A stretch of 64,000 nucleotides of DNA from NCBI GenBank assembly GCA_947492955.1, contig CANLOV010000002.1, forward strand, positions 372,001 through 436,000, in the 5' to 3' direction. The notes below the pieces were generated by a model. It ran no database searches and was not told where the DNA came from. It saw only the letters and a list, made by a program, of their open reading frames with translations. How positions within the stretch are numbered: position 1 is the first letter of the stretch; the number at the start of each line of letters is the position of its first letter. Shown piece by piece: positions 63,293-64,000 of the stretch. The DNA is from an uncultured Cellulophaga sp. (GTDB lineage: Bacteria; Bacteroidota; Bacteroidia; Flavobacteriales; Flavobacteriaceae). Made by a program: the position numbers and the translations under genes.

Positions 63293-64000
63293 ATGATGAA
63301 GAAGAATATAGACCACTTGTTTCAAGAGAAGTTAAAAGACTTCCATGAGGTTCCAGACCCAAAAGTTTGGAAAAGCATTGAAGCTTCCTTGGACAACAAA
63401 AAAGACAAACGAAGAGTAATTCCTATTTGGTGGAAATTAGGTGGCGTAGCCGCAGTATTAGCGCTATTATTATATATAATTAACCCATTTAACACCGAAG
63501 AAGGGCAAATAACTCCTAGTATAACAGACACAGAAACAACAACCAAACCGTCTGCTAAAGAAGAAGATTCAGATGCTATAAACAAAAGCATTAATAACAC
63601 TGTAGAATACACTGAGAAAGGAACAACAATAACACCATCAATAGAAAATTCTAAAAATAAGGAAGCTACAGAGAAAAAAACTGAAAATATTGCTAACACT
63701 AACAGCTTTGTAAAAAATACTGAAAATAGCATAAAACCTAGCAATACAAATTTAGATGTAACACCTATTGTTTCGCACCCAAACACTGAAAACTTAAAAC
63801 AGCAAATTACTAGTAATAAAACTAAAAATAACAACCCTAACATTACACCAAAAAACAATAACGAAAAAGCTATTGTTTCTAATGATAGTAAAGATAGTAT
63901 TGAAAAAAATAGTACTTCTAATACCAACGAAAAAGAAACTGTTACTAAAATTATAGAAGAAGAAAAGGCTATTGTAAAAGAAAATAACAAAAAGTCAATC
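63293..64000 (+). CDS. Putative anti-sigma factor, 5' part
   Basis: An ATG frame open to the window end: 236 codons, so the C-terminus is missing. The cytoplasmic part (about 1-45, MMKKNIDHLFQEKLKDFHEV then PDPKVWKSIEASL) looks like flavobacterial anti-sigma N-termini. One transmembrane helix follows at about 48-64 (GGVAAVLALLLYII). The rest is very rich in Asn, Thr, Ser, Lys and Glu and looks disordered, as in periplasmic linkers. It follows the ECF sigma gene by 43 bases. An outer-membrane barrel gene is expected next but is outside the window. Confidence 0.75.
   Translation, partial: MMKKNIDHLFQEKLKDFHEVPDPKVWKSIEASLDNKKDKRRVIPIWWKLGGVAAVLALLLYIINPFNTEEGQITPSITDTETTTKPSAKEEDSDAINKSINNTVEYTEKGTTITPSIENSKNKEATEKKTENIANTNSFVKNTENSIKPSNTNLDVTPIVSHPNTENLKQQITSNKTKNNNPNITPKNNNEKAIVSNDSKDSIEKNSTSNTNEKETVTKIIEEEKAIVKENNKKSI

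Noticed and set aside
63322-63990. Long minus-strand open frame of about 222 codons at the window end
   Set aside because: It is the antisense of the low-complexity anti-sigma gene; the plus strand has the clear TM helix, the proper context after the sigma factor and a sensible start.
1-64000. CRISPR array, prophage, integron or secretion island
   Set aside because: No regularly spaced repeats, phage structural genes, integrase or attachment sites are present.

Overview
This window comes from an AT-rich chromosome of the Bacteroidota, almost certainly a marine-type Flavobacteriaceae. The evidence is gldH beside an RicT/PSP1 gene and PBP1A, a flavobacterial suf cluster with DUF59, DUF2480 and DUF3078 genes, a cytochrome-b succinate dehydrogenase operon, several families largely confined to this group, few Shine-Dalgarno sequences, and many copies of the Bacteroidota -7 promoter element TAnnTTTG on both strands. 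I see no rRNA, tRNA, CRISPR array or intact prophage. The only mobile-element traces are an IS3-type transposase scrap and two four-helix-bundle genes sitting inside operons.

Layout. 0-13 kb: the end of a lactonase, a lipoprotein, hemJ, an NtrY-like kinase with a crotonase, a radical SAM gene behind a perfect hairpin, a gene overlapping an antisense relic, several small stress or metabolic genes, and aqpZ. 12.5-23 kb: a divergent DsbA-like/HxlR pair around a palindrome, an HD hydrolase, an acyltransferase, a bacilliredoxin, a TerB-DnaJ protein, HupE/UreJ, dCMP deaminase with a CtpA-type protease, MarC, DUF3109, and a LytS/LytTR-type two-component pair. 23.2-28 kb: a 1.2 kb gap with a 53-codon reading frame and a strongly structured 240-nt element, then nrdB and nrdA. 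28.4-40.5 kb (minus strand): Fe-S assembly genes in two blocks (hesB/sufA-like, four-helix bundle, sufB, sufC, sufD; then sufS, sufE, DUF59, DUF2480, DUF3078), separated by accessory lipoprotein and outer-membrane genes. 40.7-48.5 kb: thiL, a zinc-ribbon protein, aminopeptidase P, small membrane proteins, an IS3 scrap, CPBP protease with a membrane LytTR regulator, and an overlapping RimK ligase/aspartoacylase-like pair. 48.6-55.5 kb: sdhCAB, an XRE regulator with an operator-rich divergent gap, and a CoA transferase operon split by a second four-helix-bundle gene. 55.6-64 kb: ricT-gldH-pbp1A, trhO, a very small reading frame before a strong terminator, recA, a lipoprotein, and an ECF sigma factor with its probable membrane anti-sigma factor running off the end.

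Most genes are housekeeping: Fe-S biogenesis, dNTP synthesis, respiration, cell wall and gliding, and redox control. The points that deserve a second look are the structured RNA-like element upstream of nrdB, the two four-helix-bundle genes that share a 5' boundary motif plus a possible empty inverted-repeat scar between sdhA and sdhB, three very short reading frames with their own signals, and the well-formed operators at 13.2 kb and 53.0 kb.
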